DNA of 64,000 bases from Thermotogota bacterium. Lineage in GTDB: Bacteria; Thermotogota; Thermotogae; Thermotogales; DSM-5069. Of this stretch, positions 34,104 to 43,255 are shown piece by piece. A model generated the notes under the pieces. That model was not told the origin of the DNA. It ran no database searches and worked only from the letters and a program-made list of their open reading frames with translations. The DNA is taken from contig JAKPGA010000034.1 of the NCBI GenBank assembly GCA_029551145.1, positions 123,852 to 187,851 of the forward strand. Direction: 5' to 3'. Within the stretch, counting starts at the first letter, position 1. Each line of letters opens with the position of its first letter. Position numbers and translations under genes: made by a program.

Positions 34104-36539
34104 TTGAAACTCACACCAATGATGCAGCAGTACATGCAAATAAAATCGAAATATAAAGATGCAGTCCTGCTCTTCCGCCTCGGAGATTTTTACGAGGCGT
34201 TTTTTGAAGATGCACAGTTGGTATCAAAGGTGCTTGATCTTGTTTTAACTCACAGGCAAGGAGCACCAATGGCAGGAGTACCTTATCACGCCGTGAATGT
34301 TTATCTCAAGAAACTGGTACAGGCAGGATACAAAGTTGCAATATGTGATCAGCTTGAAGATCCCGCACTCGCAAAGGGACTTGTAAAGAGAGAAGTCACC
34401 AGAATAATCACACCGGGTACGGTTCTTGAAGACGAATTGCTTGAGCAGGAATCAAATAACTATCTTGTCGCAATTTGCAGATTAGCTCGATACAGCGTTG
34501 CGGGTGTGGATGCCTCAACTGGTGAAAGTTTCGCAGCTGCTTTTGACAGCCTTGAGGCGACTCTGGATTTTCTCGATTCGATAAGAGTCTCTCAGATACT
34601 CTGCGATCCTTCGTTGCGAAATGATTTAGATGAAAGATTCGGAAATATCATGGTGGAACCGCTTTCTGACTGGCATCTGAGTGATATTAACATTGAAAAG
34701 GATATCGCAGCTGCCTTAGGTGTTTCAAGTATAGATCATCTCGAATTGGGTGAGAATCTTCAAACCTTTGCGGCTCTAATCAGATATCTTCGTTTCACAT
34801 TGATGGCGAATGACTTGTTTGTGAAACCGCCCAAGATCCTAAGAGATCAATCCTATGTTTTCCTCGATCCTGAGACGATAGAACATCTCGGTTTGTTGCC
34901 GGGTGAGAAAGGCAAGAACCTGTTTGATGTTCTGAACTTTGCGAAAACCCCTATGGGTACAAGACTTCTGAAAAGCTGGATAGTTCAACCTCTGAGGGAT
35001 ATAAACAAAATAGAGGAAAGGTTGGACAAAGTCGAAGCCTTGATCAATGATCAGTTACTGTTGAACGAGGTTAGAGAATATCTTGGCACCGTCAAAGACA
35101 TTCAGCGAATTGCTGGCAGGATCCGCTACGCTAAAGTCTCACCCAAGGATCTTGTCGCTTTGCGTCACACTCTATCAGTTTGCCCCTACATAAAGGAAGT
35201 CCTCCTGAGCAATGAAAGCTTCTCACAGATGGCTCAAATAGATTGCCTTGAGGACTTGCGCGCGAAACTTGATCAAGCCATTGAGGAAGATCCATCTGCT
35301 GTTCTTGGCGAGGGTAAGGTAATAAAAGCTGGTTATGATAAAGAACTCGATGACTTAAGAGAACTCGTTTATCATTCGCAAGAGTTCTTAATTGATTTTG
35401 AAAAGCAAGAGAGGTTGAGAACGAATATACCAAACCTAAAGGTCGGGTACAACACGATCTTTGGTTATTACATAGAAGTGACCAGATCACATCTGTCCAA
35501 GATCCCAAAGAACTATATCAGAAAACAGACTTTGGTGAACGCAGAAAGATTTGTGACAGAAGAACTGAAAAAGTTCGAGGAAAGGATGCTCACCGCTAAA
35601 GAGAAACTTGAGAAACGAGAAAAAGAACTGTATGAGAAGCTTTGTTCAGAGCTGTCAGGACAAATAGACTCAATCGTAAAGTTGGCTGACTTCCTTGCTC
35701 ATGTGGATGTTCTCTCAGCCTTGGCTTACGCGGCAATGCGTTACGGTTACACCAGACCAAAATTTCAATCTGACGGAAGGTTATGCCTGCGAAATTCAAG
35801 ACATCCTGTGATAGAAAGGCTCGTGGATGATTTCGTTCCAAATGATTTGCTGATGGATCAATCAAGGAGTTTTGTAATATTGACAGGTCCGAACATGAGT
35901 GGTAAGTCAACATTCATACGTCAGGTAGCTTTGATTGCATTGATGGCTCAGATTGGCAGTTTCGTTCCAGCTGAGGAAGCTGTTTTGCCGGTCTTCGACA
36001 GGATTTTCGCGAAAATGGGTGTACGTGACGACATAACATCGGGCAAGAGCACCTTTTTGGTTGAGATGAATGAAGTTGCAAAGATAATCTATCAGGCTAC
36101 CAAAGACAGTTTGGTGGTCCTCGATGAAGTGGGAAGAGGAACAAGTACCTTTGATGGTATAAGCATTGCCTGGGCAGTTTCAGAATACATACACAATCAA
36201 ATTGGATGCAAGTGCATTTTTGCCACACATTTCACTGAATTGACTGAACTGGCAAGACTCTATGAAGGTGTTGAAAACAAAACGATACAGGTGATTGAAG
36301 ACAAGTCTGGTGTAACATTCTTGCACAAAGTGATCGAAGGAGTGGCAGACAAGAGCTATGGTATCGAAGTGGCTGCCATTGCTGGACTACCAAGGGACAT
36401 TGTTCAGCGAGCTAAGGAGGTGCTCGATGTCATTGCAACCAAGAGCGAGTTGGAAGACAAACTGAGAGTCGTTAGCTCGGAAAAACTCAAGAGGTTGAAA
36501 AGAAAGAAGGTGCACCCTGATCAGTCAGCATTGTGGTGA
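34104..36539 (+). CDS. mutS: DNA mismatch repair protein MutS
   Basis: Mismatch-recognition ATPase. The N-terminal mismatch-binding domain shows MMQQYMQIKSKYKDAVLLFRLGDFYEAFFEDA, which includes the mispair-contacting F-x-E motif (FYEAF). The ATPase domain has Walker A GPNMSGKST at about 594-602 and the DEVGRGTSTFDG signature. A helix-turn-helix dimerisation region and basic tail follow. Length 811 is slightly short of typical but complete. The start is TTG. Confidence 0.97.
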   Translation: MKLTPMMQQYMQIKSKYKDAVLLFRLGDFYEAFFEDAQLVSKVLDLVLTHRQGAPMAGVPYHAVNVYLKKLVQAGYKVAICDQLEDPALAKGLVKREVTRIITPGTVLEDELLEQESNNYLVAICRLARYSVAGVDASTGESFAAAFDSLEATLDFLDSIRVSQILCDPSLRNDLDERFGNIMVEPLSDWHLSDINIEKDIAAALGVSSIDHLELGENLQTFAALIRYLRFTLMANDLFVKPPKILRDQSYVFLDPETIEHLGLLPGEKGKNLFDVLNFAKTPMGTRLLKSWIVQPLRDINKIEERLDKVEALINDQLLLNEVREYLGTVKDIQRIAGRIRYAKVSPKDLVALRHTLSVCPYIKEVLLSNESFSQMAQIDCLEDLRAKLDQAIEEDPSAVLGEGKVIKAGYDKELDDLRELVYHSQEFLIDFEKQERLRTNIPNLKVGYNTIFGYYIEVTRSHLSKIPKNYIRKQTLVNAERFVTEELKKFEERMLTAKEKLEKREKELYEKLCSELSGQIDSIVKLADFLAHVDVLSALAYAAMRYGYTRPKFQSDGRLCLRNSRHPVIERLVDDFVPNDLLMDQSRSFVILTGPNMSGKSTFIRQVALIALMAQIGSFVPAEEAVLPVFDRIFAKMGVRDDITSGKSTFLVEMNEVAKIIYQATKDSLVVLDEVGRGTSTFDGISIAWAVSEYIHNQIGCKCIFATHFTELTELARLYEGVENKTIQVIEDKSGVTFLHKVIEGVADKSYGIEVAAIAGLPRDIVQRAKEVLDVIATKSELEDKLRVVSSEKLKRLKRKKVHPDQSALW

Positions 36540-36555
36540 ATTACCGATCCTGCAC

Positions 36556-37353
36556 GTGACGCATATCAATGCCGATGCAGATAGCTTTGCGAGCGCTTAC
36601 TGGGGATACAGGACTATAGGAGGGGGAATCTACGTTCATCAGCCAGATTCAACTGTCTCAAATCTAATGAAGAAACTGGGTGTCAAAAACCATATTCCAC
36701 AGCAAGTGCATTGTTTTTACGTGTATGATACATGTGAACCCAAGAAAGTGCCTTTTTCTGTTTACAATTACAGAATCTTTGACCATCACACGAATTGTTG
36801 TTCAGATTTTGTGAATGAAGCGGCTTTTGCACACATTAGGCATAGAACAGCAAACGTCATGAACCTTTATGACTTTAGTAGAGAAAGAGAACTGGATGAA
36901 AAGGTTTTGTTCAGTTTTGCCGTCGCACTCGTAACAGACACAGGTTTTTTGAAAACAGCGCGCTTTGAGGAAACAGAATACTTAGCAAGATTTTTGGGCA
37001 GGCATACACTTGAAGAAATCTTTGATGTCATACTCTTTGGCAAGGTAAGAAGCACCAAGAGGTTAGCTGATATTCTATTGAAAGCTCAGATAATCGAGCA
37101 AGAATTGAAAATGGGCTTGGTGGAATGTGACGACGACGATGAGTTTTTGTGTGTCGTTGACCTTTTGATGTTTCCTCTTGGGCTTTCGGTGGTAATCGGA
37201 AGACTCCCATGGGGAACGTGGATTTACTGTAAGAAGAACCTTGTACAGAAGGTGTATCAGCAGGTGCTGAGGAATTTCTCAGATCGTGAGGCTGGAAAGT
37301 TATTCAATTTTCATGACGTTGAGTTGATCGTCGATCTGTTGAGGACATTGTAG
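36556..37353 (+). CDS. DHH-family phosphoesterase
   Basis: A metal-dependent phosphoesterase related to RecJ/NrnA-type nanoRNases. The motifs are HINADADS at the N-terminus, the YDTCEP aspartate, the family-defining FDHHTN, and VTDTGFLKTARF. The C-terminal part is divergent and only weakly like DHHA1. The GTG start has no good ribosome-binding site. The frame stays open upstream through CGELPILH but without a good start, so translation may be coupled to mutS, whose stop is 16 bases upstream. The substrate, oligoribonucleotide or other, is unknown. Confidence 0.78.
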   Translation: MTHINADADSFASAYWGYRTIGGGIYVHQPDSTVSNLMKKLGVKNHIPQQVHCFYVYDTCEPKKVPFSVYNYRIFDHHTNCCSDFVNEAAFAHIRHRTANVMNLYDFSRERELDEKVLFSFAVALVTDTGFLKTARFEETEYLARFLGRHTLEEIFDVILFGKVRSTKRLADILLKAQIIEQELKMGLVECDDDDEFLCVVDLLMFPLGLSVVIGRLPWGTWIYCKKNLVQKVYQQVLRNFSDREAGKLFNFHDVELIVDLLRTL

Positions 37354-37438
37354 TTACCTGTCACATTCATCAAATCGTTGTGAGAAAAGAGTTCTCTGTA
37401 AGTGTTGTGACAGCATTTCAAAACAAGGGGGGATTGAA

Positions 37439-38821
37439 TTGCTCAGGAAGATCTATGATGGGCTACCTGAGTCCTTGCGCAAACCTGCAGCCTTTGCCTT
37501 TTACTACACTGTACCTTTTCCCTATAATAGAGGACTACTTTTTGCAAGAATCTACAAACAACTCATGGAAACGCAATACTTAGACGAGCAAGCTTTGCAA
37601 TCACTTCAATTAGAACGTTTGAAGCATCTGCTATCGCATGCCTATGAAAACACAGGATATTACAAGAAACTCTTCGCCAAGTACGATTTCCAGCCCAAGA
37701 AGATTCAGGATTTCAGCGATTTATCTGTACTACCACGAATTATCCTCACAAGAGAAGAAATCAACCGGAATTTCGATGAACTTGTCGCACAGAATTACAA
37801 ATGTCACAAAATTCTTTTGAGAACGGGTGGAACTACGCGTGTACCTATGAATTTCTACGTTTCTGAAACAGCCTATCTCACAGCGCTCGCCTGTACACAG
37901 AGACAATGGCATTGGGCTGGTGTGAAGCCAAAAGATCTGATCTTTGTGTTTCGCGGAGGTCTTGTGACCAAAAAAGCCATCAGATCACGACGATTTTACG
38001 AAAGAATCAACAATGAGGTCTATTTTTCAACTTCCGATATGAACGAAAGTGTCCTCGAAAGGTATGTCGATATGATCAACAAAATGAAACCTGCTGCCAT
38101 TCGAGGATTTCCTTCATGTCTGCAAATAATCTCAGATTACATAATGGAGAAAAAGCTCTATGTCTTTTCACCGAAAGCTATACAGACAAGTTCAGAGGTT
38201 CTGCTACCTGAACAACGAAAGAAGATTGAATCTGCCTTTAATTCACCTGTTTTCGACGCATATGGTAACGGTGAACACACGGTAATTGCAACAGAATGCG
38301 AGAAACATCAGGGTCTGCATCTGAATCAGGAATTTGGTTACACCGAGTTTGTCAAAGTGGAAGACTCACAGGAAGGTGAAAATATATTCAAAGTTGTGAC
38401 GACGTCACTCTTGAATGACGCCTTTGTGTTTTTCAGGTATGATACCGAGGATCTGGTTGTCCTGGCTGAGTCTTCTTGTAGTTGTGGCAGGAAAATGCCT
38501 CTCATCAAAAAGATTATGGGTAGGTGTGGTGACATTATAAGATGTTCAGATGGGAGGAAGATTTCACCGGTTTCTTTTGCCAACTTCTGGGTTGATAATC
38601 TCAGAGACAATTTAAAGGGTATCAAATATGTTCAGCTGGTGCAGGAGGACTTTGATTTCTTTGTTGTCAAACTAGTTGGTGTCAAAGACTCTGGGAATGA
38701 AAAACTCATAAGAAACGTATTACCACTTTTGCTTGGCAAGAACGTAAGATTGGAGTTTGAATACTTATCTTGTGTACCTGCCGGTAAGAAGTGGCGTGTC
38801 ACTATTTCAAAGTTCCAGTGA
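37439..38821 (+). CDS. Phenylacetate-CoA ligase/CapK-like adenylate-forming protein
   Basis: A 460-residue member of the PaaK/CapK superfamily, enzymes that activate carboxylates as adenylates. The phosphate loop reads RTGGTTRVPMNFYVS, a variant of SSGTTGKP. The body has TSSEVLLPEQRKKIESAFNSPVFDAYGNGEH and a C-terminal RYDTEDLVVL block followed by a CSCGRKMPLIKKIMGRCGD segment. CapK-type genes often serve polysaccharide modification; no such cluster is nearby, so the substrate is open. The start is TTG after AGGGGGG. It has an 85-bp gap upstream and probably its own promoter, not identified. Confidence 0.75.
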   Translation: MLRKIYDGLPESLRKPAAFAFYYTVPFPYNRGLLFARIYKQLMETQYLDEQALQSLQLERLKHLLSHAYENTGYYKKLFAKYDFQPKKIQDFSDLSVLPRIILTREEINRNFDELVAQNYKCHKILLRTGGTTRVPMNFYVSETAYLTALACTQRQWHWAGVKPKDLIFVFRGGLVTKKAIRSRRFYERINNEVYFSTSDMNESVLERYVDMINKMKPAAIRGFPSCLQIISDYIMEKKLYVFSPKAIQTSSEVLLPEQRKKIESAFNSPVFDAYGNGEHTVIATECEKHQGLHLNQEFGYTEFVKVEDSQEGENIFKVVTTSLLNDAFVFFRYDTEDLVVLAESSCSCGRKMPLIKKIMGRCGDIIRCSDGRKISPVSFANFWVDNLRDNLKGIKYVQLVQEDFDFFVVKLVGVKDSGNEKLIRNVLPLLLGKNVRLEFEYLSCVPAGKKWRVTISKFQ

Positions 38822-38977
38822 TTATAGGATTTGTGGTACTGATCTCAAAAAACAGGTTAGTTGAACTTTAACCGTGATTGATATGACTAAAATATGGTAT
38901 CAGTGATAAAATAGAAAATAGAAAAAATCTATTCAGATGAAACAGTGTTTTACATAAGTTCTCAGGGGGAATATGAA

Positions 38978-39565
38978 ATGACTCGAGAACAGCTCATGGA
39001 GATTATTGCTCAGCGAATAAGTAGGTGTACGGCTTGCGCACTCCACACGACAAGAACGAATGTGGTTGTTGGTGAAGGTAGTTTGTATTCTCCAATAATG
39101 TTTGTTGGGGAAGGTCCCGGTGAAGAAGAAGACAAAACAGGAAGACCCTTTGTTGGAAAGGCAGGTCAGCTTTTGACCAAGATCCTCGAATCGGTAAACA
39201 TTAGGCGCGAAGATGTATACATATGTAATATCGTGAAGTGCAGGCCACCCAACAACAGAGTCCCTAAACCAGAAGAGCAAAAGGCTTGCGGTCACTTTCT
39301 TATTGCACAAATTATGATTGTGGATCCACAAATCATCATCCCACTTGGCAGTACTGCTTTGTCTTTTTTTCTAAATCAGAATCTCTCAATCAGCGAGTAC
39401 AGGGGGAAAGAAATGGATTGGAAAGGTGGAAAGAAATTGTTCCCAATGTTTCATCCAAGCTTCCTGCTGAGGAATCCTTCAAAGGAAAAAGGCTCACCCA
39501 AGGATCTTACTTGGCAGGATATAAAAAAGGTGAGGACGTTCTTTGATCAGTACAAAAGGAGGTAA
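38978..39565 (+). CDS. udg: Uracil-DNA glycosylase, family 4 (iron-sulfur)
   Basis: Removes uracil from DNA, important at high temperature where cytosine deaminates. The catalytic motif GEGPGEEED is near residue 44 and the HPSFLLR motif near the C-terminus. Four cysteines, C17, C20, C88 and C104, have the spacing of the 4Fe-4S ligands of the Archaeoglobus enzyme. The ATG at 38978 is behind GGGGGAA. The gene is followed closely by a DtxR-like regulator. Confidence 0.94.
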   Translation: MTREQLMEIIAQRISRCTACALHTTRTNVVVGEGSLYSPIMFVGEGPGEEEDKTGRPFVGKAGQLLTKILESVNIRREDVYICNIVKCRPPNNRVPKPEEQKACGHFLIAQIMIVDPQIIIPLGSTALSFFLNQNLSISEYRGKEMDWKGGKKLFPMFHPSFLLRNPSKEKGSPKDLTWQDIKKVRTFFDQYKRR

Positions 39566-39569
39566 GAGT

Positions 39570-40094
39570 ATGGCAAGGGGCAGAAAGAAAATCTTAACAC
39601 CCGCACTTGAGGACTACTTGACTATCATTTACGAAATCCAGCAAAAACAGCCAGCCGCGAGGATAAGCACGATCGCTCGCAAAGTAGGAGTTAGCCTTCC
39701 GAGCGTGACAAACGCCGTGAGACGCTTGGCGGACCTTGGTTATGTTGAATACGAAAAATATGGACTCATAGTCTTGACAAACAAGGGAAAGAGAAAAGCG
39801 CAAATCATGCGTGTACTCCAGCAAAGAATCTGCAATTTCTTTTACTACGTTTTGGGAGTACCGATGGACGTATCCGACAAGGTCTCAAAGCATTTGTCCC
39901 ATTATCTGACAGCTCGAGCACGTGAGAGAGTGAAGGAATTCTACAGATTGATTCTTGATTTTGACGAATCTAAGGCAAAGGATCTGAGAAAATTCATCGA
40001 GGAAAGTAGAAAACTCGTCAATGTGGAGCGTCTCCCACAAGAAGTATTGGAGGACATCAAGGCAGCAGAAATCGAGGAAGAAGAAGGTGACTGA
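39570..40094 (+). CDS. DtxR/MntR-fold regulator lacking most metal ligands
   Basis: An N-terminal winged helix (about 8-75; RISTIARKVGVSLPSVTNAVRRLADLGYVEYEKY) followed by a helical dimerisation domain, as in MntR. Aligned by eye with B. subtilis MntR, the metal ligands D8 and H103 are kept as D15 and H111. E11, H77, E99 and E102 become T18, Q85, K107 and S110. Metal sensing in the classical way is therefore unlikely. The target is unknown; neighbours are a DNA glycosylase and a sugar epimerase. AAAGGAGG precedes the ATG at 39570. Confidence 0.8.
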   Translation: MARGRKKILTPALEDYLTIIYEIQQKQPAARISTIARKVGVSLPSVTNAVRRLADLGYVEYEKYGLIVLTNKGKRKAQIMRVLQQRICNFFYYVLGVPMDVSDKVSKHLSHYLTARARERVKEFYRLILDFDESKAKDLRKFIEESRKLVNVERLPQEVLEDIKAAEIEEEEGD

Positions 40095-40096
40095 TA

Positions 40097-41017
40097 GTGC
40101 CAAACATTCTTGTCACTGGTGGAGCTGGATTCATAGGATCGCATATAGTAGATGCGCTAACCCAAGAAGGTCATAAAGTAGTTGTGGTTGATAATCTCTC
40201 CACGGGCAAGGTGGAGAATCTAAATCGAAACGTTCTATTTTATCAGCAGAGCATTGAAGATGAAGAAATGATGGAACGTATCTTCATGCTGCATAAATTC
40301 GAATACGTATTTCACCTTGCTGCGCAGGCAAGCGTAAGTATTTCCGTAAAGGAACCTGCAAAAGACGCCAAAATAAATATCTTGGGAAGTCTAATCCTTC
40401 TGGAAAAGAGTGTGAAGTACGGTGTCAAGAAATTCATCTTTTCCTCGACAGGTGGGGCGATCTATGGTGAAAATGTGCCAACACCAACCACTGAAGCAAC
40501 AATCCCCCACCCAATTTCCCCTTATGGTATAGCCAAAAGATCTGTAGAGATGTATCTTGAATTCTACAAAAACGAGAAAAACCTGAATTTCGTGGCTCTC
40601 AGGTATGGCAATGTTTATGGCCCCAGGCAGGACCCCAACGGTGAAGCTGGCGTTGTCGCAATCTTCTCCTCCAGAATGCTCAAAAAGGAAGATATCAACA
40701 TCTTTGGAGATGGAGAATATGTTAGAGACTACGTGTATGTAAAGGATGTTGTTCGTGCCAATCTGCTTGCGTTGAAGGAAGATGTCAGCGGTATATACAA
40801 CATAGGTACTGGCATTGGTACCTCTGTTAATGAACTTTTCAAGATGCTCGCACAGATAACCAACTATGAAAAACAGCCAATCTATGCCCCACCCAGGAAG
40901 GGAGATATACGAAAGAGTATTCTTGATTCATCAAAAGCAAAATCAGAACTTGGTTGGTCTGCAAGCACAACAATCATGGAAGGGCTGATGGCAACTGTTG
41001 AATTTTTCAAGGCGTGA
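40097..41017 (+). CDS. NAD-dependent sugar epimerase, GalE-like
   Basis: Extended SDR acting on nucleotide sugars, probably UDP-glucose 4-epimerase or a close relative. The cofactor motif GGAGFIGSHIVDAL is at the N-terminus, the catalytic serine/threonine region is FSSTGGAIYG, and YxxxK is SPYGIAKRS. ALRYGNVYGPRQDP and RDYVYVKDVVRA are typical of the family. Length 306 is a little shorter than E. coli GalE. The start is GTG. The gene overlaps the next by 4 bases if the earliest rarA start is used. Confidence 0.88.
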   Translation: MPNILVTGGAGFIGSHIVDALTQEGHKVVVVDNLSTGKVENLNRNVLFYQQSIEDEEMMERIFMLHKFEYVFHLAAQASVSISVKEPAKDAKINILGSLILLEKSVKYGVKKFIFSSTGGAIYGENVPTPTTEATIPHPISPYGIAKRSVEMYLEFYKNEKNLNFVALRYGNVYGPRQDPNGEAGVVAIFSSRMLKKEDINIFGDGEYVRDYVYVKDVVRANLLALKEDVSGIYNIGTGIGTSVNELFKMLAQITNYEKQPIYAPPRKGDIRKSILDSSKAKSELGWSASTTIMEGLMATVEFFKA

Positions 41018-41058
41018 TGGGAGTAGTTCATCTACCCATCGTTTTTGGGGGTCTTAAG

Positions 41059-42369
41059 GTGGTTTTTGACCCACAGACAGATGAACACAAACCTCTTGCC
41101 GAAAGGGTCAGACCAAAGACTCTTGATGATTTGGTTGGTCAGCAACATGTTATGGGCAAAGATGGCATATTACGTAAAGCTCTCGAAAAAGGGAGTATAT
41201 TCTCGTGCATCTTGTATGGCCCACCAGGTTGTGGCAAGAGCTCCATAGCAGAACTCATAAAAAAATACGTCAATGCTGAGTTTTACTCGTTCAGCGGAGC
41301 ACTCCATGGTGCCGCGGAGATAAAGCAAGCCATGAACCGTGCTCTGGAGATGAGAAGGTATGGCAAACAAACGGTAGTCTTCATAGATGAAATTCACCGT
41401 CTCAATAAAGCCCAACAAGATCTGCTACTCTCCAAGGTGGAAGATGGAACAATAACTTTGATAGGTGCAACAACGGAGAACCCGTCCTTTGAAATCATTC
41501 CGCCTCTGTTGTCCAGGTGCAGGGTGATTTTTCTAAAACCTCTTTCCAATGAAGATTTGGTCAGGATAATGAAAAGAGCGTTGGTTGTGGATCAGAAGAT
41601 AGCAAGCTATGAAATCTCAGTTAACGACGATGTTCTTGAATCGATAGCATTGCTGTCCCAAGGTGATGCTCGTTTCGCGTTGAATACTCTTGAAATGGCA
41701 ATTGAAACCGCAAAATCCATGAACGAGAAGGTACTGGATCTGAAAACCTTGCAAGCCAGCACGAGCTACAAACCACAAGGCTACAGAAGTGAAGAACACT
41801 ACGACTTTGCTTCGGCTTTCATAAAGAGTCTCAGAGGTAGTGACCCAGATGCAGCCCTGTATTACATGATGAGAATGATCGAATCTGGTGAAGATCCCAT
41901 GTTCATAGCTCGAAGAATGGTAATCCTTGCGAGCGAAGACATCGGTTTGGCTGAACCCATGGCGTTGCTTGTTGCAGTATCTGCCGCACAAGCTGTTGAA
42001 TATGTGGGCTTACCTGAATGTGTTCTGAATCTTGCCCAAGCTGCGATATACCTTGCATCGGCACCGAAGAGTAATTCGGTTTATATGGCCGTTGAAACAG
42101 CGAGAAATGTTGCAAAACAATCAACCAACCTTCAGGTCCCACTTTTTTTGAGAAATCCTGTTACAAAACTGATGAAAAGCGCTGGTTATGGTGACGGATA
42201 TATATACCCGCACGAGGTGGGGGGATTCGTGAAAAGAAGCTACATGCCTGATGAGCTCAGAAAAATAAGGATTTACGTGCCCAAAGAAATTGGAAAGGAA
42301 GTAAATATCAAAAAGAAGCTTGAAGAGCTTTGGGGAAAGGAAAAATATTCGCAGGAGGAAGGAAAATGA
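41059..42369 (+). CDS. rarA: Replication-associated recombination protein RarA (MgsA)
   Basis: AAA+ ATPase that acts at stalled replication forks. PLAERVRPKTLDDLVGQ opens the protein, Walker A is GPPGCGKSS, Walker B is VVFIDEIHRL, and the C-terminal region has the RarA-specific HYDFASAFIKSLRGSDPDAALYYMMRMIE. GTG at 41059 is chosen because GGGGGTC precedes it and the standard N-terminus begins there; GTG 41014 and ATG 41017 are alternatives that overlap the epimerase gene. Length is 436 residues. Confidence 0.94.
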   Translation: MVFDPQTDEHKPLAERVRPKTLDDLVGQQHVMGKDGILRKALEKGSIFSCILYGPPGCGKSSIAELIKKYVNAEFYSFSGALHGAAEIKQAMNRALEMRRYGKQTVVFIDEIHRLNKAQQDLLLSKVEDGTITLIGATTENPSFEIIPPLLSRCRVIFLKPLSNEDLVRIMKRALVVDQKIASYEISVNDDVLESIALLSQGDARFALNTLEMAIETAKSMNEKVLDLKTLQASTSYKPQGYRSEEHYDFASAFIKSLRGSDPDAALYYMMRMIESGEDPMFIARRMVILASEDIGLAEPMALLVAVSAAQAVEYVGLPECVLNLAQAAIYLASAPKSNSVYMAVETARNVAKQSTNLQVPLFLRNPVTKLMKSAGYGDGYIYPHEVGGFVKRSYMPDELRKIRIYVPKEIGKEVNIKKKLEELWGKEKYSQEEGK

Positions 42370-43235
42370 AATTGATCAAATCAGACAATTGTATCTATGC
42401 CTTTTCACAATCAATGCAGCCCGTCGAGACGGCCGAGCCAGGTGAAATACTACTCTTTGAAACATCAGATGCCCTTGGAGGTCAGATCAAAGATGAAAAT
42501 GACACGACAAACCTTGATTTTTCAAAGGTCAACCCCGCTACAGGTCCTGTGTTTATAAAAAATGCACATGTAGGTCAAACTTTGAAGGTCAAGATTCTGG
42601 ATATAGAAATCTCTGATAGAGGTGTTATAGTAGCCGAAGAAGGTTTCGGTGTCCTACCAGACGCTATCAAAGGATTCAAAGCCAAGGTTCTTGAGATCAA
42701 CAACGGTTTTATTTGTTTCGACAATATCACACTTTCAATCGATCCAATGATCGGTGTCATTGGTGTGGCACCAGAAAAAGGAGAGTTTCCAACTGGCACT
42801 GCTTCTAAGCACGGTGGAAACATGGACACCAAGTATATCAAGTCAGGAAGTACCCTTTATTTGCCCATTTTCCAAGAAGGGGCTCTTCTCGCGCTGGGCG
42901 ATGTGCATGCTCTAATGGCAGATGGCGAAGTCTGTGTTTCGGCTTGTGAGGTCGGTTCAAAAGTGACGATCAAGACGGAACTCATTGATAGGAAAATAAA
43001 CTGGCCGGTTGTTGAGACAGATCAAGGTTATTTCATACTGGTCTCTTTACCAGACATAAACGAAGCCTTCAGAGAGGCAACACTCCAATCTGTGGAGTTA
43101 CTATCTGAACAACTGCGAATCCCTTTTGAAAAGGCTTATATGCTGGCAAGTCTTGTGGTAGACATTCAGATAAGCCAGCTTGTTGATCCCAACAAAACAG
43201 TTAGGGCTTTCGTACCAAAAAGAATTTTTTGGTGA
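42366..43235 (+). CDS. Acetamidase/formamidase family protein
   Basis: A metal-dependent amidase of the FmdA/AmdA family, 289 residues, expected to hydrolyse formamide, acetamide or a related small amide. Typical blocks are NPATGPVFIKNAHVGQTLKVKILDI, IGVIGVAPEKGEFPTGTASKHGGNMDTKYI and GALLALGDVHALMADGEVC. Those histidines and aspartates form the active site. The ATG at 42366 follows GGAGGAAGG. No urea or amide uptake genes are in the window. Confidence 0.9.
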   Translation: MKLIKSDNCIYAFSQSMQPVETAEPGEILLFETSDALGGQIKDENDTTNLDFSKVNPATGPVFIKNAHVGQTLKVKILDIEISDRGVIVAEEGFGVLPDAIKGFKAKVLEINNGFICFDNITLSIDPMIGVIGVAPEKGEFPTGTASKHGGNMDTKYIKSGSTLYLPIFQEGALLALGDVHALMADGEVCVSACEVGSKVTIKTELIDRKINWPVVETDQGYFILVSLPDINEAFREATLQSVELLSEQLRIPFEKAYMLASLVVDIQISQLVDPNKTVRAFVPKRIFW

Positions 43236-43255
43236 CCAACGGAGGAATGAGATAG

